From NCBI GenBank assembly GCA_040360365.1, contig CP136412.1: DNA of 64,000 nt. One strand, given 5' to 3'. The stretch is from Arcanobacterium_A hippocoleae_A. Lineage in GTDB: Bacteria; Actinomycetota; Actinomycetes; Actinomycetales; Actinomycetaceae. Position 1 is the first letter of the stretch, and every line of letters starts with the position of its first letter. A model generated the notes under the pieces. The model had not been told where the DNA came from. It ran no database searches and was given only the letters and a program-made list of their open reading frames with translations. Positions 30,527-40,160 of this stretch are shown piece after piece. A program made the translations under genes and the position numbers.

Positions 30527-31949
30527 TTAGTGCAAAGTGAGAATCCATTGGGCGCGCGGATCGCGTGTGGATTTTCCTTCCCATTTCACGTAACCCTGCT
30601 GTTTAAGTGCTTGCAGGGTTTTGCGTGTGGTTGGATTGGTGAGCTTGGCGGCTTCTGAAATTTCGCTTGTTCCTCCTCTCCCTCCCAGGGTGCGGATGGC
30701 GAAAATAATTTTCTGTGCGTGTTTTGGTAGGTCGGTTCCGTCGTTAGGCGTTACTTTGGCGATGAATGGCAGCGTGAGTTTCACGTGCATTGGCGGCTGT
30801 TCATAGATTGGATCGTTTAAACCGGAGGATTGCATTTCTTCAAATATGCGTTTGATTCCTTCGCCGAGTTCTTGTGAATATCCCAAGTCGGTGCAAGTGC
30901 GGGCGATTCGGGGATTTTGGGCATAACGTGTGATGCGTAAAGCTTCGGGCGACGGGGAATTGTTGTATCGAAAATGCCCAGGATTGCTTATTTCCAGGCG
31001 GTCGTCAAAAATTTCAATCCGGATGTGGTCGCCGGTGTAGCTATATGACCTGTGTATCGCGGCATTTACTATTCCTTCTGTCCAGGCGGCTTTCGGGGCT
31101 AACGGGATAAAAGAAAAAGTATTTTTGTGAGGGCTTTTCGTTTTGGAATATTTTCATCTACCCATTGAATAGCCTGATCGATAGCTTGCGGAATCGGCAG
31201 GTCTGTGCGGCGATCGAAGGTAATATTTTGCCGTTCGCCAGTTTCTCTTTCTTTCCGGCGTAGCGGACTACCCGAATTTCACTTCCGGGAATTGTGAGTA
31301 CAGGTGAGTCTGCAAAAAGTAAGCAAGCGGCATTTGTGACTTCTCCGCTTTGCTTCAGTAAACCGCGCGATGTGAGTAAGTGCCGAAAGTCTCTGGTGGA
31401 TCCGACCTTTTTCGCAAAACGTTTAATATACTCGGTGTTCAGCGATGTGCACGGAATGCTGCATGGCTCTGCTTCGAATAGAGATATTCCGCGGGTGTAT
31501 TCAAGTTCCCGTATCTCTGCCGGGGTTTGTGTGATATTTGAGTCGCCTTTTCGGACGAATACTTGTCCGGATGGGGTTTTGCATAGTTTTTCGCTGGGCT
31601 GTATCTGGAAGATGAGAATATGAACGATGGTATTTTTAGTGTTTAATACTGCTAATTCTTGTACCGACGCGGGGAAAGGCATTTCTAAATACTCTGCGGT
31701 CAGGATTCTCCGCACTCTATTTGCCAGATCTGGATTTTCTTCGACGGATTCGATGTTTCCAGAGTTAATTCCAACAACAACTATTCCGCCTTCCGCATTT
31801 GCCAGGGCGATTAGTGTTTGCGCAAGTTTCTTTGGTTCGATTCGAATTGATTTTCGGTCGAACCATTGATTTTCTTTGTGTGTAAGCAAGATTTTGGTAC
31901 GAGTTTCAATGCTTGCTTCAAGAGCGGAATCTATTGTTCGCGGTGTCAT
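30527..31949 (-). CDS. COG2865 family ATPase-like transcriptional regulator (AlbA_2 / HATPase), two frameshifts
   Basis: About 475 residues after adding a base at tttt 31226-31229 and at ttttt 31122-31126. N-terminal AlbA_2 (Schlafen-like) domain: ENQWFDRKSIRIEPKKLAQT, then LIALANAEGGIVVVGI and FVRKGDSN. Middle: a degenerate GHKL-type domain with AAIHRSYSYTGDHIRIEIFD, DRLEISNPG and GYSQELGEGIKRIFEEM. C-terminal winged helix (GGTSEISEAAKLTNPTTRKT). Such proteins are predicted DNA-binding regulators, often annotated RecG-like without helicase evidence. ATG 31949 follows a TATAAT by 6 nt with a 22-bp palindrome directly upstream, suggesting a leaderless autoregulated transcript. The gene is bracketed by two copies of that palindrome cluster. 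Confidence 0.82.
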
Positions 31950-31955
31950 AAAAGC

Positions 31956-31961
31956 ATTATA
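31956..31961 (-). promoter_or_regulatory. -10 element of the COG2865 gene (leaderless)
   Basis: Minus-strand TATAAT separated from the ATG by only GCTTTT, so transcription should start at or next to the start codon. Confidence 0.65.
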
Positions 31962-31964
31962 CAT

Positions 31965-31986
31965 CTACTCGAAAATTTTCGAGTAG
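31965..31986. promoter_or_regulatory. Candidate autoregulatory operator of the COG2865 gene
   Basis: Perfect 22-bp palindrome built of half-sites CTACTCGAAAA/TTTTCGAGTAG, three bases upstream of the -10, covering the -10/-35 spacer. A repressor bound here would block RNA polymerase. Confidence 0.65.
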
Positions 31987-32081
31987 ATTTTCGAGTAGTT
32001 TGAAAACCGCGTATTTCCAAGGAAAACTCCAGGTGCTACTCGAAAAAACTTTTTCGAGTAGCTTTTCGAGTAGCTTTTCGA
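31965..32081. repeat. Palindrome cluster, promoter-side copy
   Basis: Same arrangement as 30256-30367 (palindrome, half-site, spacer, near-palindrome, half-sites), with one extra TTTTCGAG half-site at the right end and a few base changes. The remainder of the 865-bp gap up to 32814 holds only short TGTGCTGTTTCTG-type repeats and no gene. Confidence 0.92.
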
Positions 32082-32814
32082 GAGCATGTGCTGCTTCTGG
32101 ATGTGCTGTTTCTGTATGCCTTGCTTCTGCATGTGCTGTTTCTGACGGGAAATAATCCGGTTGCTGATGAATTCGTGCGGTGGTTAATCCGGATGCTTGA
32201 CGAAATGAATCTGTGTGCTTGATGAAATTAATCCGGTTGCTTAATGAATCCGTGCAATGAAAACTCGTCGAAATAATTGCACAGATTGCGGTTTGCAAGC
32301 CGCGTTGGCACTGAAAACTGTAGATTGTGCGCACCCTATGTCATACGAACTGTGCTTTGTGCGCACCCTACCTATGTTATGCGAACCGCGTAGATAGCGC
32401 GAACCGTAGTATATAAACCGCAGGTAGTGCCGGCCGTCGAAAGAAATAAATAAAATCAGCGAAAACTAATTGCGCCCGCACCAGTAAATAAGTGAAATAA
32501 GTGCGGGCACAATAGTGTGCAAACGGTTTGCTGCTCTCGAATACCGGCAGAAAACCTGAAAGTTAAGGCAGGGCAAACCTGGACTATGCCTAACGAAACC
32601 TTAACTGTGTTTAATCCTGTTTACTTCTTGTTAGTGCGCGTTACTTCACGGGTGCGCATTAATTTTTCGCCCTGCGACTTCGCCCTCCCGCGGCTTCACC
32701 TCCGTGCTGCTTCTCGGATCACGTTACTACTTCGTTCCCATGCTATTTCTCCGGATCGCGCTACTACTTCAGCTCGCGCGACTTCTCCGGATTGTATTAA
32801 TTCTCCGGATTATA

Positions 32815-34182
32815 TTAATTTTCCGGTTCGCGTTTTAGTGCACCCGGCTCAAGTTCTGCACCTGCAGGCGCAGAAGCGGGAGTGGCAGGTTCGATAGTGG
32901 TGCCGCGCCAACGGGAAATTGCCCGCATTGCGTGATAGAGAATAATTGCAGCAAAGGATCCAAGGGCGATACCTTCGAAGACCATGCCGTTAACTATCCA
33001 GGTGTAGTTCGCGATTGCGAGCACCATTGAGATGGCGGCAGTGTTCAAATTTACCGGATCGGAGAAGTCCACTTTGTTCTGCACCCAAATCCGCACCCCG
33101 AGCATCCCAATCATTCCGTACAATACTGTTGCTGCACCGCCAAGTACTCCTGCCGGAATTGTGGCGATTAACTGCCCAAACTTCGGCAGCATTGAAAGTA
33201 TAAGCGCAATCGCCGCAGCCACAATATATGCTGCCGTCGAATAGACGCGGGTAGCTGCCATTACGCCAATATTTTCCGCATAAGTGGTAGTGCCTGAACC
33301 GCCGCCGCTGCCGGCGAAAACTGTGGAAATGCCGTCGGCAAAAAGTGCCTGCCCAGTTACGTCATCCAGGTTCTTACCGGTCATTGCGGCAACAGATTTT
33401 ACGTGACCAACATTCTCTGCAATCAGCACGAGCACTACTGGCACAAATAGTCCGAGCAGCGACGGGTCGAACGCGGGAGCGCGGAACTGCGGAAGTCCCA
33501 CCCAGTTTGCGCTCGCAATTGCGGTAAAATCCACTTCGCCGCGGACACATGCCGTAACGTATCCGATAATCACGCCGATAAGAATCGAAAGTCGCCCAAT
33601 AATTCCTTTAAAAAGTACTGTTACTAATACAATCGAGAGAATCGTGCAGACGGCAGTGACCGGGGCCTGCTGCACATTATTCCACGCTGCAGGAGCAAGA
33701 TTGAAGCCGATGAGCGAAACGATTGCGCCAGTTACTATCGGCGGCATCAGCCGGTCAATCCATTGCGCTCCGGCAAAATGGACGATTATGCCGATGAGCG
33801 CCAGAGTAGCGCCGACGGCAATCACGCCGCCTTGAGCGAGGGCTGCTTTGTGCGGGTCAAGCGTGCCGCCGCCTCCGGAAACGTATCCGGTTACTGCGCC
33901 AATGGGGGCGATGAGGGCGAAAGATGATCCGAGGTACGAGGGGAGACGTCCGGCGGTGATCAGCAGAAAAATAATGGTTCCGATGCCGGTGAAGAACAAT
34001 GTTGTTGCCGGATCGAAACCAGTTAAAAGGGGACTAAGAATGTGGCGCCAAACATTGCCACCACATGCTGCGCGCCAATACTGATTGTGAGCGGCCAGTG
34101 CATCCGCTCGTCGGGTGCTACCACTTCACCGGGTCCGATATGTGTGCCGTCGCCATGAAGTTTCCAGGTGAAAACTTTTGCC
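32815..34182 (-). CDS. uraA: Uracil permease, NCS2 (UraA-like) family, one frameshift
   Basis: About 455 residues, 14 hydrophobic segments. Begins MAKVFTWKLHGDGTHIGPGE, then ISIGAQHVVAMFGATFLVP as in UraA/PyrP. Adding one base at the gggg run 34029-34032 restores LLTGFDPATTLFFTGIGTII. Conserved QGGVIAVG, FNLAP, the substrate-site Glu in LIAENVGHVKSVA and GSGTTTYAENIGVMAATRVYS are all present. A proton-uracil symporter in the cytoplasmic membrane; the product Upp (6056-6694) would trap the uracil. ATG 34182 has GGGAG upstream. Confidence 0.92.
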
Positions 34183-34778
34183 ATAATTTCTCCCTAAATA
34201 GTTAATCAGTTACTTGGTTGGTTGGTCGGTTGGTTGGTTATTGGTTGGTTGGGCAGTTAGCTAGCCAGTTCCGAATCTGGTTGCGGGAACTTGCCGAATC
34301 TGGATGCTGGAATTGGTGCGTATTCCATTCCGGGAAACGTTTAGTTCCGGGAAACGCTTCAGCGCTGTGAACATAATCTTGTGCGAATATGCCATTTGTG
34401 TGTTTTTTCAGTTATACAAGCGGACTATTCGCAGGAATATTCTGTCCGCACAAATATTTCACTTGGATATATTCGTTTTTCCAAATGCTCTGTCCGTACA
34501 AATACTCTTTTGGGTAGTTGTTCTGTTACGCCAGGTTGTTTCTCGGTAATAGTAGTTTCTTCAGGAGGTGCAGCGGAAACTGGCAGCATGTTAGTGTTTT
34601 CACCGCATTTTGATATCACGGCAGGAGTGAAAGAGTGCCAGAATGGAGACTGGTATTCAAAAAATGAGTTTTGCTGCCGGCTGTGTACGGCGTGTTGTTT
34701 TTCAAGTTCGTATTAGTCTGTCCCAAACCCGTTCTATCCTGACCGGCAGTGGAAAGCAGAGTCTTTGATCCATTGACT
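34183..34778. other. Spacer upstream of uraA with GGTT microsatellite
   Basis: 34208-34252 contains a run of GGTTGG units in the uraA leader region (C-rich on the coding strand). Near 34440 and 34490 the string CTGTCCG(C/T)ACAAATA is repeated. No gene or riboswitch recognised. Confidence 0.5.
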
Positions 34779-35006
34779 CGTGTAAGCGGCGGTGAAATGC
34801 GCGATTTTGATTAACGACGGTAATCCCGTCGTTCCTGTAAGGCTGTGACCAACGGAAATGCAAGCGATTCCGACGGCAATAATTGCAGCCTGAGTTCCCG
34901 TCACCAGTTACGTGAAGAAAATTAGTTCCCGCCGCCAGTTACGTAACGAACCTGACTTCCCGCGATCAGTTAAGTAAGGAAACAAGTTTTGCCGTCGGTT
35001 ATGCAG
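34779..35006 (+). repeat. Dispersed 31-bp array element with type-I core
   Basis: One forward unit (TGTAAGCGGCGGTGAAATG), core with AACGACGGTAATCCCGTCGTT, then inverted units (GTCACCAGTTACGTGA, GCCGCCAGTTACGTAAC, GCGATCAGTTAAGTAAG, GCCGTCGGTTATGCAG). Confidence 0.88.
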
Positions 35007-35198
35007 TGCTTGTTCTTTCTGTGTATTACCCCGAAGTCTTGCTCGGATTGCTATTTTTGCTGCAAATCATGCTGCCGTGTCATTGATATCGTCACAGGAT
35101 TAATCCCGTTGTGCAGGATTAACCCCGCTGCACATCATTAATGCTGTGAATCGTCCTGCTGCAGCATTAATGATTGCAAATCCTGCTGCAGTGCTGTC

Positions 35199-35744
35199 TT
35201 ATGCTGCAGCGCCGTCAAATTTGTACAGAATTTCAAGATGTTCCACGATTATGTCATCTTTCGGATCGAAATCACCGCCGATTTGTGCGAAATCGCGTCG
35301 GAAAAAGTCTTCATGTTCGGCTTTCCATTGGTTGAAGGCTTCCGCTTCGTTTGCTGCGTCTTCATATTCGCCTTCAAGCTGCGCGATGGACGCCGGAACT
35401 TCAGTGAACGCGAAGATTTCGACTTTGGATGTGCGCAGGAGTGCCCGCGGGCGCCCGCTGCCGTCGCAAAGAATTCCTAAATCGCCGACAGTCGGGTAAT
35501 CTACATCTTCGGCGAGATAAGCCGGACCGTAGCTGCTGGTTGCACGTTTCTTCCCGGCGAGTACTAATTCGCAAAGCCGATCAGCCATTTCGGCGGTGTC
35601 TCCAAAAGCGAAAGCAGCGGGCCGAAGTGATATTAAATCGTCTTGCCCGGTAAAAGCTTCGGCTTGATTCAACTGGGCAGCGTTGATTGCGTGGGTCCAG
35701 AATGCGTCGAGATCGACGGTATTTGGTTCGATAATCTCAGTCAT
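35199..35744 (-). CDS. ASCH domain protein
   Basis: 181 residues. The ASCH signature GKKRATSSYGPAYL sits in a predicted beta-barrel (PTVGDLGILCDGSGRPRALL, VEIFAFTEVP) and a helical FNQWKAEHEDFFRRDF follows. ASCH domains are PUA-like RNA-binding folds; E. coli YqfB-type members hydrolyse modified cytidines, but the role here is unknown. ATG with GAGGAGC upstream. Intact, monocistronic. Confidence 0.87.
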   Translation of the reverse strand: MTEIIEPNTVDLDAFWTHAINAAQLNQAEAFTGQDDLISLRPAAFAFGDTAEMADRLCELVLAGKKRATSSYGPAYLAEDVDYPTVGDLGILCDGSGRPRALLRTSKVEIFAFTEVPASIAQLEGEYEDAANEAEAFNQWKAEHEDFFRRDFAQIGGDFDPKDDIIVEHLEILYKFDGAAA

Positions 35745-36070
35745 CTTTTGCTCCTCGCTGATATGGTTGTTTATTGCTTTGTACTGCGGTTTTGGTGGAA
35801 CTATCTGGGTAACTGCTGCGGGTTTTGCCTATTTAACAGTTTATTTAACAGTTTATTCGGCTTTCCGTTTAACCGTTTGTGTTATCGTACGCATGATTAC
35901 CTGCAGAATCAATTGGCGCCGGAATTAGTTAGCTCAGAACCAGCTAGTTCCAGAACCAATTAGCTCCGGAATAAATTATGTACAGAATCGGCTGCGAGCT
36001 GAGTTGATTATGTGCAGAATCAGCTGCACGCTGAATCAATCACATGCGGATCCGATTACACACAGACTGC

Positions 36071-36118
36071 ACTCGTGTGCAGGATTAATTGTGCACTCGT
36101 GTGCAGGATTAATTGTGC
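36071..36118. repeat. Perfect 24-bp tandem duplication
   Basis: ACTCGTGTGCAGGATTAATT plus GTGC, twice in a row, within a TGCAG/GATTA-rich degenerate region (35900-36212) that holds no gene. Confidence 0.85.
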
Positions 36119-36212
36119 GGTCTGGCGCAGATTCGTCTCCAAAAAATCAGCTGCATGATTTTGAATTTTTGCCGGGATGGTTTCGTGTATGAATAAACGG
36201 TTTCGTGCACGA

Positions 36213-37781
36213 CTAATCTGCAGGGTGGTATCCAGGGTTGTCTGCAGTGTCATCTGTAATGTCATCTGCAGGATTAGACGCGGGATTGTGCCCGGGATTA
36301 TGTGCAGCAATTCTTTCAACAGCGTCTTGCACGTATTTTGTTGTCAGAATTCGGGAAGCTGCGTTTAGCGTGAAGATTCCTCCGAGCACCGCAGCTAATT
36401 TTGTGTGTTTCTTACTGAGAAAGGCAGCGCTAATCAGGGCGCCGCCAATTGCTGCCTGCCCCGTCGCCACAAGCGAAACCAGCCAGGGGCGTTTCAGGTA
36501 CATCCAGCGGTAGGCGTTTGCCACATCGGAATCCATCACCCCTTCACCAGCAACTTCCCACGCAATCGTTTGCCGGAGCGTTTCGGTGCGGGAGCCGGGG
36601 GTAAAAATTCGCGAGCCAGGAATATTCGCATTTGTGTCTTCGATGGTGGTTTTTCCGCCAAGGAACGGCAGGGCTGTTTCGGGTACGCCAAGCAGTTTTG
36701 CAAGTTTTTCTGCACCTGCTGCCGGCTCGTCAAGGAGTGCTGTGCGCACGTCGTCAAAAGATACATCGAGAATATCGGCGACGGCGGTGCGGGCGATTGC
36801 CCCGGCTCCAAGTTCGGCCCGCACAAAATTTATGCCTTTTTCTGAATTTATTCCGCTTTCTGAGTTGCTAAACCATTCGAAAGGCGGCATTTCACCTTTC
36901 CATTCCCAGACTGAGCGGCGTGAATTTCGCAGTACGACGAGAGTTGGGTCGGTGAAATCATTTTTTCCGAGCGAGAGTTCAATTGCTAATTCGGGGCGGG
37001 GAAAAATCCGGCGGGGGTGCTTTAGCGAGTCGCCTAATGCGATTGCCTGCAGCTGACCGACTTTGAAATTGAGCAGTTTTGCGTTCTCGTTATTTGCCAT
37101 GATCGGCAGTTCGGAAAGCGGGAAGTCTCCGATTAGCAGCGTTGGGCCGGCAGCGAGACTAGGCGCTGCAGCGCCGGTGATTAGGTCTTTGGGAGATTGC
37201 TCTGCTTCCGGTGGTGCTTCCGGTGGTGCTTCCGGTGGTGCGTATTCGGTTTTGGATTTGCTTTTGTTGTTTTCGGTATGGGTGCTGGTCCCGGTATTTG
37301 CTGTGCCGCCGGCTGAGTTTTCGGGCAGGTCTGCAACGAGCAGGTCTGCTTCGTCTACACCGACGGCGCCGATATCAAGCGGACCGTGGATTGTTTTGCC
37401 GTCGAATTCGACTGAAACTTTTCGGAGCTGGTTTGCGAGACTTTCGAGCACTTCACTTGTAGTGTGACCGAGAATAATTTCGCCTTCCTCATCGAGTGTG
37501 GCGACCCGCCGCCGCCGTCCAGCCATCGCTAGTTCAAACTTGAAAATATGTGCAGTTCCGGCGGGATTGTTGGTGTGATTATTCTCTGGATTACTGCTGG
37601 AACCGCTGTTTTTGCCGGAGTCTTCGTTGTCAGCGTGCGGATCCGCAGTGTTTGAAAATTTTTCAAATTCGCCGCGCCCAAGCAGGCGTTCGCGCGCGAA
37701 AAATTCTTGAATCTGGGCAGCTGATGTTAGCTGCGGGTCGAGCAATTCGATTTTGCCGGTGACTGTGCGCCAAGAAACCAT
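36213..37781 (-). CDS. Unrecognised membrane-associated protein
   Basis: 522 residues; I do not recognise a family. An N-terminal 75 residues end in an Asn/Ser/Gly-rich linker. A beta-rich segment follows (HIFKFELAMAGRRRRVATLD, IGAVGVDEADLLVADLPE). A linker has three APPE units (APPEAPPEAPPEAE). A central domain contains SVWEWKGEMPPFEWF. Near the C-terminus are two hydrophobic helices (PWLVSLVATGQAAIGGALIS; KLAAVLGGIFTLNAA), then a tail of NPG/NPAD/DDT repeats encoded by near-identical 12-18 bp DNA repeats. Possibly membrane-anchored with the bulk cytosolic. Intact reading frame, AAAGG before the ATG. Flanked by repeats and non-coding DNA. Confidence 0.7.
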   Translation of the reverse strand: MVSWRTVTGKIELLDPQLTSAAQIQEFFARERLLGRGEFEKFSNTADPHADNEDSGKNSGSSSNPENNHTNNPAGTAHIFKFELAMAGRRRRVATLDEEGEIILGHTTSEVLESLANQLRKVSVEFDGKTIHGPLDIGAVGVDEADLLVADLPENSAGGTANTGTSTHTENNKSKSKTEYAPPEAPPEAPPEAEQSPKDLITGAAAPSLAAGPTLLIGDFPLSELPIMANNENAKLLNFKVGQLQAIALGDSLKHPRRIFPRPELAIELSLGKNDFTDPTLVVLRNSRRSVWEWKGEMPPFEWFSNSESGINSEKGINFVRAELGAGAIARTAVADILDVSFDDVRTALLDEPAAGAEKLAKLLGVPETALPFLGGKTTIEDTNANIPGSRIFTPGSRTETLRQTIAWEVAGEGVMDSDVANAYRWMYLKRPWLVSLVATGQAAIGGALISAAFLSKKHTKLAAVLGGIFTLNAASRILTTKYVQDAVERIAAHNPGHNPASNPADDITDDTADNPGYHPAD

Positions 37782-38054
37782 TGCGATGCCTTTCTAATCT
37801 GGGTGTTAAATATCGGCAAGTACAGACAGACGTAGGGGGCGGGTGAAAGCGAGAATCTTTATCGAACTTGCTGATGTTTTCTTATTTTCTAGCCTCTCTG
37901 CTCTTTCTACGCTATCTCCTCTCAAGCTTACCGAAAAACGCTATCAATTAAGAGTCTAAGTGTGAAAATGCGGACGAGGTTCTGTGGAAAATAAGGTCGC
38001 GTAATGTTATTTGCGGACAATCAGCATAAGAGACGCAATACTAAGGTGTGATTT

Positions 38055-38480
38055 CACGTAAGCGGCTGCATAATCTTGGCGAGGTTACGTAACTGGTGGT
38101 GAAATGATTGCAAGCTGACGTAAGTGGTGGCGGGATCGACGGTGCAGTGCTTGCGGGTTACGTAACTGGCGGCATAATTTCCGCGAGCACACGTAACTGG
38201 TGGCAAAATACGCGGTTTTGTGTAACGACGGGAGAGCCGTAGCTATCGTGAGTTTGTGACCTGCGATAATGCAAGTGATTTCGACGGCAATAATTGCAGC
38301 CTGAGTTCTTGCCATCAGTTACGTAATGAAACTGAGTTCCTGCCACCACTTACGTAATGAAACTGAGTTCCTGACACCTGTTACGTAAAGTTTCCTACTT
38401 CTTGCCATCACTTGCGTGGTTTTGGCGTGTCCGTCGTTAATTTACGTGAGGAAGTTAAGTTCTTGCCATCAGTTACGTAG
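38055..38480 (+). repeat. Dispersed element with 31/42-bp spaced arrays, type-I core
   Basis: Forward ACGTAA cores at 38056, 38087, 38118, 38160 and 38191: spacings 31, 31, 42, 31. Core at 38222-38310, then inverted units GCCATCAGTTACGTAATG, GCCACCACTTACGTAATG, ACACCTGTTACGTAAAG and others to 38480. Confidence 0.92.
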
Positions 38481-38568
38481 TGAGAACGAGTCTTCACTAG
38501 CTGATTGCGCGGTATTGCGGATTGATTGCTTGGGGTGGTGCAATGAATCTGGTGGTTGTTCGGGTGGA

Positions 38569-38620
38569 AAGCGGTGTTTTTGCATAGATCAAGCCTGACC
38601 GCTGTGCAAAAACAACGCTT
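38569..38620. repeat. Type-II core hairpin, copy 2
   Basis: Same 52-nt layout as 26373; right arm has one mismatch (AACAACGCTT). The outer helix differs from copy 1 but still pairs (TTCGGG with CCCGAA where copy 1 has TTTGG with CCAAA). Confidence 0.88.
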
Positions 38621-38848
38621 GGAACCGCCCGAAATCGACCCAGATAATTAGCCCAGACTAAACCGCATTTTCGGAGCGCAAGACTACAGCCGTCGGCATA
38701 GAACACAGGGAGAAATTATCTGATCCCGTGCGTGCCTGAATCGGCAGCAGCATCGCGTGCGTGCCTGAACCGGCAGCGGCATCATGCATCCCCGAACCAT
38801 GCAGCCCAAAACTAACCAACGTGCCTGAACTATGCGGTACCGGGCTAA

Positions 38849-39815
38849 TTAGGATCCCGCGCGGAACCGGTCGATCTGATAGAGCGCAATTCCGGTAGCG
38901 ACGGCAGCATTCAACGATTCCATTTCAGCGGAAATCGGGATAGCAGCAAGCACGTCGCAAGTTTCACGCACGAGACGGGAAAGTCCTTTGCCTTCGGATC
39001 CGGTCACAATCACGAGGGGCATATCGGCGAGTTCGAGTTGGTCGATCATTTCACTGCCTTCACCGGCAAGCCCCACCACGAAGTAGCCGTGTTCTTTCAG
39101 ATTTTCGAGTGCGCGGACAAGGTTCTTTTCGCGGGCGACAGGCACGTGCGCCATTGCCCCAGCTGAAACTTTCCATGCAGTCGCGTTTACGCCGGCAGAG
39201 CGGCGCTCGGGGAGCAGGATTCCGTCGGCGTGAAAAGCGGCGGCAGAACGCACAACGGCACCAAGATTGTGCGGATCGGTAATTGAATCAAGGGCGACGA
39301 TTAACCCCTTGCGTGAACCGTACATTCCGGCTTCCGCTAAATCTTCCGCACTGACGTAATCATAAGGCGGAACTTCAATTGCGACGCCTTGATGTACTGC
39401 ACCGTCGGTCATTTTGTCGAGTTCTGGGCGGGTGACCTCCACAAGCGGCACTCCGCCTTTGGCGGCAGCACGAATAATTTCTGCCACGCGCTCGTCGTTA
39501 GCTAACGCGCTGACGAGAAATACGCGGGTGTAAGGAATTCCGGAAGTGACGGCTTCAGCTACCGGGTTGCGTCCGGCAATCAGTTCGTGATTTTCCGGAA
39601 GCTGTAAGAAACCGCGCAGTTTCGGGCCGGATTTTTCGCTGCGAGCGCTTCGGCTGCTTTCTTGCGTTTATAGGCTGGATGATAGGTGCGGTCTTCAGCT
39701 TTCGGAGTCGGACCTTTCCCCTCTAATCGTGCCCGGCGCTGCCCGCCGGATCCGACGCGCGTACCTTTTTCGCGCCTTTCCGCACAGCTCCGCGGTTTCC
39801 AAAATGGCCTGCCAT
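38849..39815 (-). CDS. rlmB: 23S rRNA Gm2251-type 2'-O-methyltransferase, SpoU/TrmH family (two frameshifts)
   Basis: About 320 residues after adding bases at ttttt 39632-39636 and ttttt 39766-39770. Head: MAGHFGNRGAVRKGAKKGTR, basic linker, then the substrate-binding domain (LIAGRNPVAEAVTSGIPYTR). The SPOUT knot domain has all three motifs: ALDSITDPHNLGAVVRSAAA, LVIVTGSEGKGLSRLV and IPISAEMESLNAAVATGIAL. Methylates 23S rRNA using SAM. The order cysS-rlmB is conserved in Actinobacteria. ATG 39815 with AGGAAAT upstream. Confidence 0.9.
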
Positions 39816-40160
39816 ATTTCCTGTTTCCTGTTCTGAAGTTTTTGTTTATTTAATGGCCGATATTTAGTTATTTAATAACGGCTATTTAGTAACTATTATT
39901 TAACATGTTTCATAACGACGGGGTGCGGGTGCTGCAGCGGGGTGAAAATCTCTTGCGGTTATTCACTGCTTTCATGCTTTTACGCTTTCATTCCGCTGCG
40001 CTTTCATTCTTCTGCATTCTTCTATAGGCGTCTGCAGGCGTCTATGAAATGTCCGTCGTTAATTTAATTGTGAGAATTAAATTATGGGGTTAACTGTTAG
40101 GCGCTCAGCCTAGCGAAGATTCACGAAATTTTCCAGCTGATTACAAATTGCAAAATCTAT
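39816..40160. other. Spacer between cysS and rlmB
   Basis: 345 bases, AT-rich with TTATTTAATAA and short TTTCATTC repeats. No gene, promoter or clear terminator recognised. Confidence 0.4.

Noticed and set aside
32517..32897. 126-residue + strand ORF downstream of uraA
   Set aside because: Composed of CTTCTCCGGATT-type repeats, overlaps the uraA end antisense, no recognisable domain.
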